Under the pieces are notes generated by a model. The model was not told the DNA's origin. It saw nothing but the letters and a program-made list of their open reading frames with translations, and did no database searches. DNA of 64,000 bases from Roseiarcus sp963779095 (lineage in GTDB: Bacteria; Pseudomonadota; Alphaproteobacteria; Rhizobiales; Beijerinckiaceae), in the NCBI GenBank assembly GCA_963779095.1, contig CAVZWU010000004.1, positions 12,888-76,887 of the forward strand. Reading direction: 5' to 3'. The translations under genes were made by a program, and so were the position numbers. This document shows positions 18,319 to 28,126 of this stretch, in pieces. Position 1 is the stretch's first letter. Each line of letters begins with the position of its first letter.

Positions 18319-19693
18319 TCAGCCGCCGCACTTGCCGGTTTTGACGTTGAAATTGCCGCACGACATCGGCGGGCGCCAATCGGCGATCAGATCGCTCGAA
18401 CCCTCAAGGTAGGGCGACCATTCCTGCGCGACCAGCGCTCCAGGCGTCTGCCAGACCGTGTTGAGCTGTCCGTCGGCCTGGATCTCGCCGATATAGACGG
18501 GCTTGGTGATGTGGTGGTTGGGCATCATGGTCGAAAGGCCGCCGGTGAGATTGGGCACCGCGACGCCGATCATCGCCGGGATCACCTTGTCCGGCTCGAA
18601 GCTTTGCGCCTTCTCCACGCCCTTCACCCACATGTTGAAGCCGATGTAGTGGGCCTCCATGGGGTCGTTGGTGGTCCGCTTCGGCTTCTTCGTGAAATCA
18701 TGCCATTTGGCGATGAACTCCTTGTTCGCGGGCGTTTCGATCGACTCGAAATAGTTCCACGCGGCGAGATGGCCGACGAGCGGCTTGGTGTCGAGGCCGG
18801 CGAGCTCCTCCTCGCCGACCGAGAAGGCGACGACCGGGATGTCGGTCGCCTTAATGCCCTGGTTGCCGAGCTCCTTGTAGAACGGCACGTTGGCGTCGCC
18901 GTTGATCGTCGAGACGACCGCCGTCTTCTTGCCGGCTGAGCCGAAAGCCTTGATCTTCGACACTTCGGTCTGCCAGTCGGAGAAGCCGAACGGCGTGTAA
19001 TTGATCATGACGTCTTCGTCGGCTACGCCTTTCAGTTTGAGATAGGCGGCGAGGATCTTGTTGGTCGTGCGCGGATAGACGTAGTCGGTGCCTTCGAGAA
19101 CCCAGCGTTTGACCGCGCCGCCGTCGTCGCTCATCAGATAGTCGACTGCGGGAATCGCCTGCTGGTTCGGCGCCGCGCCGGTATAGAACACATTGCGTTC
19201 CGATTCCTCGCCCTCGTACTGGACGGGATAGAACAGCATGTTGTTGAGCTCCTTGAACACCGGCAGCACCGACTTGCGCGACACCGAGGTCCAGCAGCCG
19301 AAGACGACGGAAACCTTGTCCTTTTCGATGAGCTCCTTGGCCTTTTCTGCGAACAGCGGCCAGTTCGACGCCGGGTCGACGACCACCGCCTCGAGCTTCC
19401 TGCCGAGCACGCCGCCCTTCTTGTTCTGCTCGTCGATCAGCATCAGCATCACGTCTTTGAGCGTGGTCTCGCTGATCGCCATAGTGCCGGACAGCGAATG
19501 GAGAATGCCGATCTTGACCGGTTCGCCCGTCGCCGCCATCGCGGAAGTGGAGCCCATCGCAAGCGCGCCCCCCAGCGCAGTCGCCCCCCCCCCCAGAGCC
19601 GCCGCCTTCCAGCGCAGGCGCTCCCCCGAGCGCAGTCGCCCCTCCCAGGGCTGCGCCGGACGCGTAAAGAAAAGTCCGTCTCGTCAACGACAT
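18319..19693 (-). CDS. urtA: Urea ABC transporter substrate-binding protein UrtA, one frameshift in a C10 run
   Basis: This periplasmic urea-binding protein belongs to the Leu/Ile/Val-binding type. The N-terminus MSLTRRTFLYASGAALGG carries a twin-arginine motif (TRRTFLYAS), so it is probably exported folded by Tat. A run of ten C at 19584-19593 breaks the frame inside the Ala/Gly-rich signal region. The mature protein then continues: GEPVKIGILHSLSGTMAISE, VVFGCWTSVSRKSVLPVFKE, NNMLFYPVQYEGEE and FFNPMEAHYIGF-like TTNDPMEAHYIGFNMWVKG are UrtA hallmarks, and Cys-containing MSCGNFNVKTGKCGG ends it. It is the first gene of the operon, with about 110 bases before urtB. Confidence 0.93.
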
Positions 19694-19867
19694 TGTGTTC
19701 GCCTCGTCGCTTGCGCCCCTTGAGAGGGCGGGATCCCGACCCCTCCCTCGGGGCCTGAGCCAACTTCGCAACGAGCGTGCCAGAGAATCTCCAATGATTC
19801 GTGGGATAGGCGCGCCCGCAAATCGAGCGGGGCGCCGAAGATTTGTTCACCAGCCGAGGAAGCGCCC

Positions 19868-20212
19868 TTAGGGCTCCTCGGCCCAAGAGCCAACGTCCGG
19901 CTCGGTTTTCGCCACCGTGGGCGCGGTCGGATCGCGCTCGATCTTGACCCTGAGCTGAGCTGGCCGATGAAGACCCTGAGGTACTGGGTGTCCTCGTGAT
20001 GCGCCGGACCCAGATTGAGACCAGAATCTGGCGATGGGTCAGCACCTGCGGGCGTTGCGAGAGAGGACAGCGAGCAGGATCCGCGATGGAAACCAGATCG
20101 CAGTGACCTTGAGCCCGCCCGCCTTGATCCGCGACATATCGAGCAGATGCCGTCGCGAGAGCCGCCCTGTCTGCTCTTCAATCGATGACAAGAGTTCGAT
20201 CCGTTCGGCGGC
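19868..20212 (-). pseudogene. Decayed kdpD-kdpE relic (potassium two-component system)
   Basis: Three reading frames together spell a remnant of a sensor kinase joined to the C-terminal DNA-binding domain of a KdpE regulator. The kinase part reads ELLSSIEEQTGRLSRRHLLD followed by MSRIKAGGL, as in the KdpD dimerisation helix. It then passes directly to LLAVLSRNA, VLTHRQILVSIW, GPAHHEDTQYLRVFIGQL and finally RVKIERDPTAPTVAKTEPDVG, the KdpE winged helix. At least three frame changes occur in 340 bases, and the kinase ATPase domain and the whole receiver domain are absent, so this is a real deletion relic and not only a base-calling error. No kdpFABC genes are seen nearby. Confidence 0.8.
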
Positions 20213-20665
20213 TCATTTTTGTCGCCAAGCTGGGCGCGGCGAGGTCGCCGCGCCAGCTATCGAGGACAAGTGCACAATCGTGGGAGGGCGGAGTTGAGCA
20301 GCGCATCTCGCACCTTCTCGTTTTCCCAGAGCGGCGATTGCGCGCCGGCACGGGCTTGCGCTGGACGGCGCGCGAGGCCAGGTTGCAGCCGAGCCGAAAG
20401 GGCAATCGCCTGCTCATCGCGAGCGCGTGACCGTTTGCGTTCACCCAAAACATCATATATTCTACGTGTATTAGCCCGCCGCGGCCCCACACATTCGTCG
20501 ATGCGAACACCCGGAAAGATGTGCTAGCAGGGTTGAATGCGCATGACAGGCATAGGGACGGCGGGCATGGCGGTTTGCGGCTCGCCGGGCGCCAGAGGAT
20601 TGGTCACGCCCTCGCGATAGCCCCACGCCCGGGCTTCGACCGCTTGTAAGTCAGGAGAAATAGCC
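20213..20665. other. Intergenic stretch with no supported gene
   Basis: About 450 bases between the kdp relic and the EpsD-like gene. No frame gives a recognisable protein. An AT-rich patch at about 20448-20475 (around CATCATATATTCTACGTG) could hold a promoter for the downstream plus-strand gene, but no clear -35/-10 pair can be assigned. The part nearest the relic may be further decayed kdpD sequence. Confidence 0.4.
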
Positions 20666-21649
20666 TTGCTGCATATAACGCCAACTTCTCGGCGCCGGTG
20701 GCGCATCGCTGTGCTCGCGTGCGTGTTGCCGGCGGCGATGCTGCTCAGCGGATGCGGCAAGAAGCAGGAGACGCAGGCCGTGGTCGGGCAAGTGATTGCT
20801 CATGTCGGCCCGGACGACATCACCCAGCAGGAGCTGGACAACGAGCTACGCCTCGCTAACGTGCCCGCTGACAAGCGCACCGACGCAATCGTCAAAGGAG
20901 CGCTGACGCGCATCGTCGAACGCAAGTATCTGGTGCAGCAGGCGCTCGCCGCGAAGCTCGATCGCGAGCCGACCGTGCATCTCGATCTCCTGCGCGCGCG
21001 AGAGCAAATTCTCGCCGGCGCTTTCGTTCAACGCGATCTGTCAGCCAAGATGAGCGCGGTCTCCAAAAACGAAATCGACAGCTACATCCAAGGCCATCCC
21101 AAGCAGTTCGAGCAGCGGGAGCTGTTCCAGGTCGACCAGATTTCCTTCCCGACGCCGAAGGACGTGGAGGCCCTCGCCGCGGCAACGAAGGATTTCAAGA
21201 CGCTCGAACAGGTCGAGGCGAAGCTGAACGAAATGCACATCAAATTCAGCCGCGGCGACGCAACCCTGGACAGCGCCACGATGCCCCCCGAGATGCTGAA
21301 AGTGCTGGACGCCAGGAAGCCGGACGACATTTACTTCATACGTTCGCGTGGAGGCGCCAGCTTTTTCAAAGTGACGTCAGTGGATCAGAAGCCGTTGACC
21401 GGGGACCAGGCCGATAACTTCGCAAGGCGCGAGGTGCGGGTCGACATCGGGAGAAAGGGCGCGGAAGAAATTACCAAGGCTGCGTTGGCGGACACCAAGT
21501 TCGAAGGGGACTACGCCCGGATCATGACGACTGCCACGCCGAGCGCACCCACCCCGGCGCCAGCGACTGAGGGCGCAACGCCGCCCGGCGAGACGCCGAC
21601 GACGGAGACTCCCCCTGGCGAAAGCCCGAAAGAAGAGCAGAAGCACTAA
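20666..21649 (+). CDS. EpsD-like peptidyl-prolyl isomerase lipoprotein
   Basis: A 327-residue predicted lipoprotein. The N-terminus has a basic stretch, a hydrophobic core and a lipobox (MLLSGC, Cys near residue 29). The body resembles the SurA/parvulin-related EpsD family: LANVPADKRTDAIVKGALTR then IVERKYLVQQALAAKLDREP (SurA-N-like helices), and QHPKQFEQRELFQVDQISFP-like GHPKQFEQRELFQVDQISF. The last 40 residues are Pro/Thr/Glu-rich and probably disordered. The start is TTG, with CAGGAGA eight bases upstream. EpsD proteins are normally found in exopolysaccharide clusters, but none is present here; the following gene encodes a beta-helix protein. Confidence 0.8.
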   Translation: MLHITPTSRRRWRIAVLACVLPAAMLLSGCGKKQETQAVVGQVIAHVGPDDITQQELDNELRLANVPADKRTDAIVKGALTRIVERKYLVQQALAAKLDREPTVHLDLLRAREQILAGAFVQRDLSAKMSAVSKNEIDSYIQGHPKQFEQRELFQVDQISFPTPKDVEALAAATKDFKTLEQVEAKLNEMHIKFSRGDATLDSATMPPEMLKVLDARKPDDIYFIRSRGGASFFKVTSVDQKPLTGDQADNFARREVRVDIGRKGAEEITKAALADTKFEGDYARIMTTATPSAPTPAPATEGATPPGETPTTETPPGESPKEEQKH

Positions 21650-22207
21650 TCGCTCGGGCTGTCGCTATCGCCGAATGTCAGCCCGGGCCGCGTTCCGGTC
21701 GACGTGGCCCGAAAGCCGGATTCAACCCGCAAGGGCGTGTGAAGAATCGTCTCCTGCTGTCGTCCGGCACCCGGTCCGTCTAATCGGCAACTCGCGCTGG
21801 AGCGCGGCCCGCGAAAAAGCGCGCGAAATCAAAGCGAAATAGAGCGCGCGCGAGTCGACCGGATCGCCCAGCGCTCTACGATGTCCCGGCCGAAGCCCGC
21901 AAAGGGCGCTTTCCTGGCGACGCGGCCCCACAACCTCGCTTAAACTTCGTTACCCCAGCGAACGTCTCGATTCCCAGACATTTCACTTTCTCACGCGTCG
22001 GGCGCCGCCTCGCGCTGTCCTCCCGGCGTCCGAGGCTGTCCCGCAGCGAGGCTCGCGTCGCTCTCCGATTGGATAAATTCGCAACTCGCAAACTATAAGT
22101 TGGGTAGACAATATTGTTCATTGAAAGCGTGGAGGCCGCATGGTAGCCACCCCCGGAGTGTACTAGTATTATACACATTAAGATCGTCTAGACAACAGTA
22201 GGCCCCG
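21650..22207. other. Intergenic region with AT-rich promoter-like end
   Basis: About 560 bases with no recognisable gene. The last 140 bases become markedly AT-rich and include a perfect palindrome ACAATATTGT at 22108-22117 and a TATTATACACAT segment at 22166-22177, a plausible promoter region for the beta-helix gene. The first 350 bases are GC-rich and show nothing I can name. Confidence 0.45.
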
Positions 22208-23804
22208 ATGAAGACGCTTAGTTACGCTACAATTCTACTGTTCTGCAGCGCTTTTCCTGTACACGCGGCCAATGTTTATACCGGATGCGCCGTCCCGCCA
22301 TCGACCTTCGGACATGTCTGGTACTTTGATCCGGTCCACGGAAAGACGAAGGCGGCCGGCGGCAACGGCTCGCAGGCTGCACCATGGAACAACCTCGAGG
22401 CGCTGATTAAAGTTGAGACTGGCTACTCTTACCCTCTTCTGACAACCGCCCCCTATCGTCAGGTTCCGGTCCCCGGACAACCTGCGGTCGAACAAGACCG
22501 GTCCACAAGCAGGCCCGATCGCGCCCGGCGATGAAATCCTGCTCATGAGCGGAAACTACGGCGACGTCTTGATCGGCGGTTTTTCTCCGGAGATTTCGAA
22601 CTCCGATTTTGTGACGATCGCAGCCGCGCCGGGGCAGACGCCCGTCTTGACATCGCTTTTCATCGGCGAAACCAACAGATGGGTGTTCAACGGACTCAAG
22701 GTGCAAAGCCTCCAATCCGCCGCCCTCAGCGGCGACGCCCTGGTCCAGATCAAGGATGGCGGCGCGACGCTTCCGACGTCCGACATTGTGCTCGAGAATA
22801 TGACCATCTCATCCCAGGACAACGCCGAGTCCTGGAGCAAAGCCCAATGGGTCGCGAACGCGCGCAACGGGTTCTCCGCCCTAAGCACGCCCCCCGGCAC
22901 GAATACAAAGTGCGTTTCGCTCACCGGGTCGCATATCAGCAATGTCAGGTTCGGCGCTTCGCTCTCGGCCAGCCAACTCGTCTTCTCAAACAATCAGATC
23001 GACCATTTTGGCGACGACGGAATTGATTTCGCGGCAAGCAATCTCGCCATCACCAAGAATGACATCCACGACAATCTGGACATCGGCGACGGCAATCATG
23101 AAGACGCCATGCAGGGCCAGATCGGCGTCCTGGCGCCAGGGGCCGCCGTGAACTATTTCAAGAACATCCTGATCGACAGCAATTTGGTCATCCGGCAGTC
23201 GGATCCGGAGCTTTCGTTTCCGACTGGTCTGCAAGGCATCGACGCCTTCGACTCGGACTGGACGAATGTCACCGTGACGAACAATGTGGTGATCACGAGC
23301 GCCTGCTGGGGAATAGCCTTCTCGAGCATCCATAACGGCCTGATCGCCAACAATACGGTGGTCTCGGACGATCTCCCGTCGCCCGGTTGCGCCGCCACCG
23401 TTTCGGTCGGCGACAAAACGCACGAAGGCGCCTCCAGCAACAACACCGCGGTGCGAAACAATCTCACGAGCCGCCTCTCAGTCTACAATCTCGATAGCGG
23501 CGTTGAAGCGGATCACAATGTTGTCATGTTGGGCATAAGTCCCGGGATTATCTGGTATGCGAATGGCGTACCCCAGTATATCGGTCAACCGGGGACGTAT
23601 GCGAACGGCAACATCATCGATTCCGCCGGGTCGAAGGGCGAATTCGCCAACTTCAATCCGGCGACTCTGACTTATGATGTGCTGCTCAAGTCAACCGGGC
23701 AGGCGATCGGCGCAGGAACTGCGACGGGCGCGCCGACCTTCGACATCATCGGCGTCGCCCGCAGCGCCCCCTTCGCCGTCGGGGCTTATGCGTACCCGAT
23801 GTGA
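22208..23804 (+). CDS. Secreted right-handed beta-helix protein, one frameshift
   Basis: An exported protein of about 530 residues. A signal peptide (MKTLSYATILLFCSAFPVHA) precedes a region rich in Asn, Asp, Ser and Val with repeating short strands: NSDFVTIAAAPGQTPVL, FSNNQIDHFGDDGIDF, LAITKNDIHDNLDIG, ILIDSNLVIRQS, VTVTNNVVITSACWGI and LIANNTVVSDDL. These N-x-I/V ladders are typical of pectate-lyase-like parallel beta-helices found in polysaccharide lyases, epimerases and adhesins. The frame breaks once near 22460-22475, between YRQVPVPGQ and NKTGPQAGPIAPGDEILL. No catalytic motif allows a function to be assigned. It might act on the cell's own or a host polysaccharide, but this is inference. 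Ribosome site weak (TAGG). Confidence 0.8.
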
Positions 23805-24158
23805 ACGAAAACCGATTAGCGAAGAAGGCACAGTCGGCGCCGCTTGAACGTGACAGCAACGTTTCGCGATAAGCTGGCGCGCTCACAGATTGCCCGCGCC
23901 AAGCAGCGTCGTGTTCCTCGTGACAGCGATCTTGAGGCGCGCAATATAGGGTCTCATCCCCGTTGCAGAAAAAATGAGGTCAAGCTACTGAAAAGCTTGA
24001 TTCGCGCTCACAATCGTACACACTGAACGGCCAAATCTCGAGTTCGATCGCCAAAACGGCGGTAGAAGCCGGCGCGTGGCCTTGCGCCGGCGAGCCCTCG
24101 AACAATGTAACTGGCTGGCCGAGAGGCCGTCCGTCCCAGCAAATGGAATTCCCCGCAA
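23805..24158. other. Intergenic region with GC hairpin
   Basis: About 350 bases between the beta-helix gene and hpnM. A strong hairpin (GCCGGCGC, eight-base loop, GCGCCGGC) lies at 24068-24091 without a clear T tract. The rest shows no gene. It probably contains the hpnM promoter. Confidence 0.45.
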
Positions 24159-24790
24159 ATGAATCGCTTCGCACTTCGCCTGAGCCTGATCGACGCCCTG
24201 GATCGCGGCCATGGTCGCCCTTCTCTCGCTGGCGCGTGATCCCGTCGCCGGCTGAGGCGGAAAGCGCCGCCGCCCGGCGCATCGAGGCCTATTATCAGCA
24301 GCTGATGCCGACGCTCCGGGCGGCGGGCCAGCTCAGCGTGCGCGAACGCGACCGCCGCTTCGCGCCCGCCATCACCTCCGCCTTCGACATTGGAACCATG
24401 ACGAGGCTGGCGACGGGGCCCGCCTGGAGCAAGTTCTCGGGCGCCCAGCAGGCCGCGGTTCGCGAAGCCTTCGCCCGTTTCCTCGTCGCCGAATACGCCC
24501 ATCAGGTGACCGACTATTCGGGCGAGAGCTTCGTCGTCGATCCGCAGACGAGCCCCGCCTCGGGCGGCGGCGAAATCGTCAGGACCAAACTTCTCCAGCC
24601 TGGCGGCCGGACGGTGCAGATCAACTATCTCGTTCGCGGCGGCCGCGTGATCGACGTCTATCTCAATGGCACGATCAGCGATCTGGCGACGCGGCGCGAC
24701 GAATTCGCCTCGATCCTCGCCGGCGGCGGCGGCGCCGACGCCCTGGTCAAGACCTTGCGCGAACGGACTGCGAGCCTGCTCGCGGGCTAG
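24159..24790 (+). CDS. hpnM: Hopanoid-associated MlaC/Ttg2D-like protein HpnM, frameshifted signal peptide
   Basis: This periplasmic phospholipid/hopanoid-binding protein of the MlaC family is found in hopanoid clusters, where it is thought to move hopanoids to the outer membrane. The mature part is clear: AAARRIEAYYQQLMPTLRAA, RFAPAITSAFDIGTMTRLAT, GPAWSKFSGAQQAAVREAF and VQINYLVRGGRVIDVYLNGT. The signal peptide is split by one or two indels between about 24195 and 24245 (MNRFALRLSLI, then AAMVALLSLA, then PSPAEAE in different frames). ATG 24159 starts the MNRFALRL form, preferred over ATG 24143, which gives a frame with no signal. hpnG follows after 26 bases. Confidence 0.85.
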
Positions 24791-24816
24791 ACGGTCGGCC
24801 CGAGCGACGCGCCGCC

Positions 24817-25513
24817 TTGCCGCCGTCCGCAAACGTCCTGATCGTCTGCGGACTGAAGCGCGAGGCGGCGATCCTGGCCGGACCAGGGCGCACGACGCTC
24901 TGTGGCGACGCGCCAACTTTGCGCGCCGGGCTTGCGGAAGCGGCGAGTCTCAGGCCCTCGCTCGTGGTCAGTTGGGGCCTGTGCGGCGGGCTCGATCCGC
25001 GGCTTCGTCCCGGCGATCTCATTCTCGGCGCGGAAGTCGTCTCGAATGACGGGCGCCGTCAGAACCGACGAGGCCGTCACGTCGTCGCTTGCGCGAGCGC
25101 CTCCTCGCGGCGGGAACGCGCGTCGTCATCGAACGTGTGGCGGCCGCCGACGCTCCGGTCCTGACCGCCGCCGCCAAGGCGGACCTGCGCCGCGCGAGCG
25201 GGGCGGCGGCGGTCGACATGGAAAGCCTGATCGCCGGCCAATACGCGCTCAAACAGCGGATCCCGTTCGCGATTTTGCGCGCGGTCGCCGACCCCGCCGA
25301 ACGCGACTTGCCGCCGCTCGTGTTGAAAGCCGTGGATTCCGACGGCGGGATCGACGTCAGAGCCGTCATTCGGAGAGCTTGTCCGCTCTCCGGGCCAGCT
25401 CGCCGGGCTTGCGCGCGGCCGCGCTCGACAGCAGGGCCGCGTTCCGGGCGCTAAATCGTTGCCGTAGCCTTCTTCCTGGCCTTTTCCTCGGCCTCGGCCC
25501 GGCGGATGTCTGA
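24817..25513 (+). CDS. hpnG: Hopanoid-associated phosphorylase HpnG, several frameshifts
   Basis: HpnG is a nucleoside-phosphorylase-like enzyme that removes adenine from adenosylhopane in bacteriohopanetetrol synthesis. The pieces in order are: VLIVCGLKREAAILAGPG with LVVSWGLCGGLDPRLRPGDL (frame of the start); TGAVRTDEAVTSSLAR (second frame); ERLLAAGTRVVIERV with GAAAVDMESLIAGQYALKQR (third frame, carrying the family DMES motif); and ALDSRAAFRALNRCRSLLPG. Breaks fall near 25045, 25095 and 25370-25420. TTG at 24817 is the likely start. The C-terminal frame runs to 25513 and overlaps the convergent hpnH end by about 60 bases; if the last break is an error, the true stop may be earlier. Confidence 0.8.
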
Positions 25514-26609
25514 CAGCTTCTGGGCGACGTTCTTGTCGAAAACGTACTGGGCCTCGCGCTGGCTCCCCAGCGGGATGTCCGGCGCCATCGCGCCCTCGGT
25601 CTTGACGCCCATGAGCGCGACGCGCGCGGCCTTCCACGGCTTGGTCACGGTATCGCGCACGGCTGTCGCCTCGAACCCGCTATGGACCATGCAGTCGGCG
25701 CATTTCTCATAATTGCCGACCCCATAGGCGTCCCAGTCGGTCTCCTCCATCAGCTCCTTGAAGGTCTTGGCATAGCCTTCGCCGAGCAGATAGCAGGGCC
25801 GCTGCCAGCCGAAGACGGTGCGCGTCGGATTGCCCCATGGCGTGCAGTGATAGGTCTGGTTGCCGGCGAGGAAGTCGAGAAACATGGTCGACTGGTTGAA
25901 GGCCCATTTGCGCGCGCCATTCCCCCGCGCGGAACACCGCGCGGAACAGCTCCTTCGTCGCCGAGCGGTTGAGAAAATGCTTCTGGTCGGGGGCGCGCTC
26001 ATAGGCGTAGCCAGGCGAAACGGTGATGCCATCGACGCCGAGCTCGGTCACCGTATCGAAGAAGGCGGCGATGCGCTCCGGGTCCGCATCGTTGAAGAAG
26101 GTGCAGTTGATCGTGACGCGGAAGCCCTTGGCCTTGGCGGTCTTCAGCGCCTTGACCGCGCGGTCGTAGACGCCCGGCTCGCAGACGGACTTGTCGTGCA
26201 TCTCCTGGTCGCCGTCGAGATGGATCGACCAGGTGAAATAGGGGCTGGGCTTGTATTGATCGATCTTCTTTTCCAGCAGCAGCGCATTGGTGCAGACGAT
26301 CGCGAATTTCTTGCGCGCGATGACGCCCTCGACGATCTTGGCCAGGTCCCTGTGCAGGAGCGGCTCGCCGCCCGCCATCACGACGACCGGAGCGCCGCAC
26401 TCGTCGACCGAGGCCAGCGCGTCCTCGACTGAAATGCGCTTGTTGAGAATGGCGTCGGGATAGTCGATCTTGCCGCAGCCCGCGCAAGCGAGATTGCAGC
26501 GGAACAGCGGCTCCAGCATCAACACGAGCGGGTAGCGCTTGCGGCCGGCGAGATGCTGCCGGACGATATAGGCGCCGACTCTGGCAATCTGTCTTAAGGG
26601 TATGCCCAC
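25451..26609 (-). CDS. hpnH: Hopanoid radical-SAM protein HpnH, one frameshift
   Basis: HpnH joins an adenosyl group to diploptene, the first step of side-chain extension in C35 hopanoids. It starts MGIPLRQIARVGAYIVRQHL. The radical SAM cluster motif CxxxCxxC is in FRCNLACAGCGKIDYP, the glycine-rich SAM region in VVVMAGGEPLLH, and family landmarks CTNALLLEKKIDQYKPSPYF, QTYHCTPWGNPTRTVFGWQR and YEKCADCMVHSGFEATAV follow. One shift near 25921, in a run of G/C, separates ELFRAVFR from GNGARKWAFNQSTMFLDF. It is convergent with hpnG and lies 21 bases after ispH on the same strand, so isoprenoid supply and hopanoid tailoring are probably co-transcribed. Confidence 0.92.
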
Positions 26610-26630
26610 GAGCGATCCTTACAAAGCGAA

Positions 26631-27567
26631 TTAACCGACGGGCTCATTTCGAAGTTCCGCCGGCAGGCGGAAACTCACCGTCTCGGCCGGTCCGTCGAGG
26701 ACCGACACTTCCGACGGCGCGAGCGCCGACAAGGCTCGAACCACGTCTTCGACCACGACCTCAGGCGCGGACGCGCCGGCCGTCACGCCGACGACAGCGG
26801 CGTTGCGCACCCATTCCGGGTCGATTTCGCTGCTGTCGGCGACAAGGTAGCTCGGAATCCCGACCTCGTCGCCAATCTCGCGCAGCCGGTTGGAGTTGGA
26901 GCTGTTGCGGGCGCCGACGACGATGATGACGTCGGCGACCTGGCACAATTCGCGCACCGCAGTCTGCCGATTCTGTGTCGCGTAGCAAATGTCGCGAACA
27001 TCAGGACCCACGACGTCGCTGAAGCGACGAACCAATGCGGCGATGATGCCGCGCGTATCGTCGACGCTCAGCGTCGTCTGCGTGATGTAGGCGATCGGCG
27101 TGTCGACTGCGATGGGCAGCTTTTCGACATCGTCCTCGTCTTCGACCAGGTGCACCTCGCCATCGATCTGCCCAAGCGTTCCTTCGACTTCGGGATGGCC
27201 GTCATGGCCGATGAACACCAGCACCCGACCCCGGGCGATGTATCCCCGCCCCTGGTTGTGCACCTTGGTGACCAACGGGCAAGTGGCGTCGATGGTCGGA
27301 AGCGACCGCGCCTTGGCTTCCTGTCTCGACGTCTCGCGAGACGCCGTGGGCGCTGAAGATGGTCACGGCGCCCGCCGGCACGTCCTTCAGCGTCTCGACA
27401 AAGCGCGCGCCTTTCGCCTTGAGCGATTCGACGACATGGCGATTGTGGACGATCTCGTGGCGCACGTAGACCGGAGCGCCATGCTTGGCCAACGCCCGCT
27501 CGACAATATCGATCGCCCGAACGACGCCGGCGCAAAACCCGCGCGGCTGAGCAAGAATGATCTTCAT
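26631..27567 (-). CDS. ispH: 4-hydroxy-3-methylbut-2-enyl diphosphate reductase IspH, one frameshift
   Basis: IspH is the iron-sulfur enzyme of the last step of the MEP isoprenoid pathway, giving IPP and DMAPP. The three cluster cysteines are present in QPRGFCAGVVRAI, TIDATCPLVTKVH and DICYATQNRQ; other signatures are VYVRHEIVHNRHVVE, TIFSAHGVSR, VFIGHDGHPEVEGT and the ARNSSNSNRL substrate loop. The frame breaks near 27325, between SAHGVSRDVE and EAKARSLPTIDATC; removing one base near GACAGGAA restores it. The start MKIILAQPRGFC is the family start. As the pathway is normally essential, the break is more likely a sequence error than a null gene, unless a second copy exists. Confidence 0.93.
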
Positions 27568-28126
27568 TCGCCTGACCTTCTCGCCGAAGCCTCGACGGGC
27601 GAGCCTGATGACAGGCTTGTCCCAACCCGCGACGCCCGCGACGAGTTCCGAAACCCATCCATACGCGGCGAGCAGGGCCTGGACAAGAGACTTAGTCCCG
27701 GCCGTCCGCCGCATCATACCATGTGGGGAGCGCGCCTCGATTTGTCCAAGCCGCCGGCGGCTCAAGGCTTCGAAGCGATCCGGGGGCCAGGATGCAACTT
27801 GGACGCGAACTGCGCGAAAGCGAACGAAAGGAAACGAAAGGAAAATCGCTTTTTTTTGCTTTCTTTTGCTTTCTTTTGCTTTCTTTTACTTTTCGGAATC
27901 CGGGCTTTTCAATGGGTTACAGCGGAAAAAAGTAGAAAAAATTTCCCTTCGTCCCAACTCGCGTCCTGGGTTGTATGCGGAGCCCTCGAACGCCCTTTCG
28001 GCCCCATGCCGCGGTTCCTGGCGCCTCTGTTCAAACCTCGGGAATTTTATATCATACGATCGATACTTCTGTCAAGCAGAAAGAATGCTAACGCGGCCGC
28101 GTCGCCCCTCGATCGGCCGGCCCGCG
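27568..28126. other. Intergenic region between ispH and ABC permease
   Basis: About 560 bases without a supported gene. Besides the purine/pyrimidine repeat at 27815-27893 it has an AT-rich patch near 28040-28085 (around TTTTATATCATACGATCG). Minus-strand transcripts of ispH probably begin in this region. Open frames on the plus strand here are antisense extensions with biased composition. Confidence 0.45.
27815..27893. repeat. Purine block followed by 10-bp pyrimidine tandem repeat
   Basis: A purine-rich block with three GAAAG/GGAAA units (27815-27846) is followed by four 10-base units, two exact TTCTTTTGCT (27861-27880) and two variants on either side. The two halves are partly complementary and could fold as a long imperfect hairpin or form a triplex-prone tract. 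It sits upstream of ispH on the transcribed strand. Function unknown. Confidence 0.6.
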
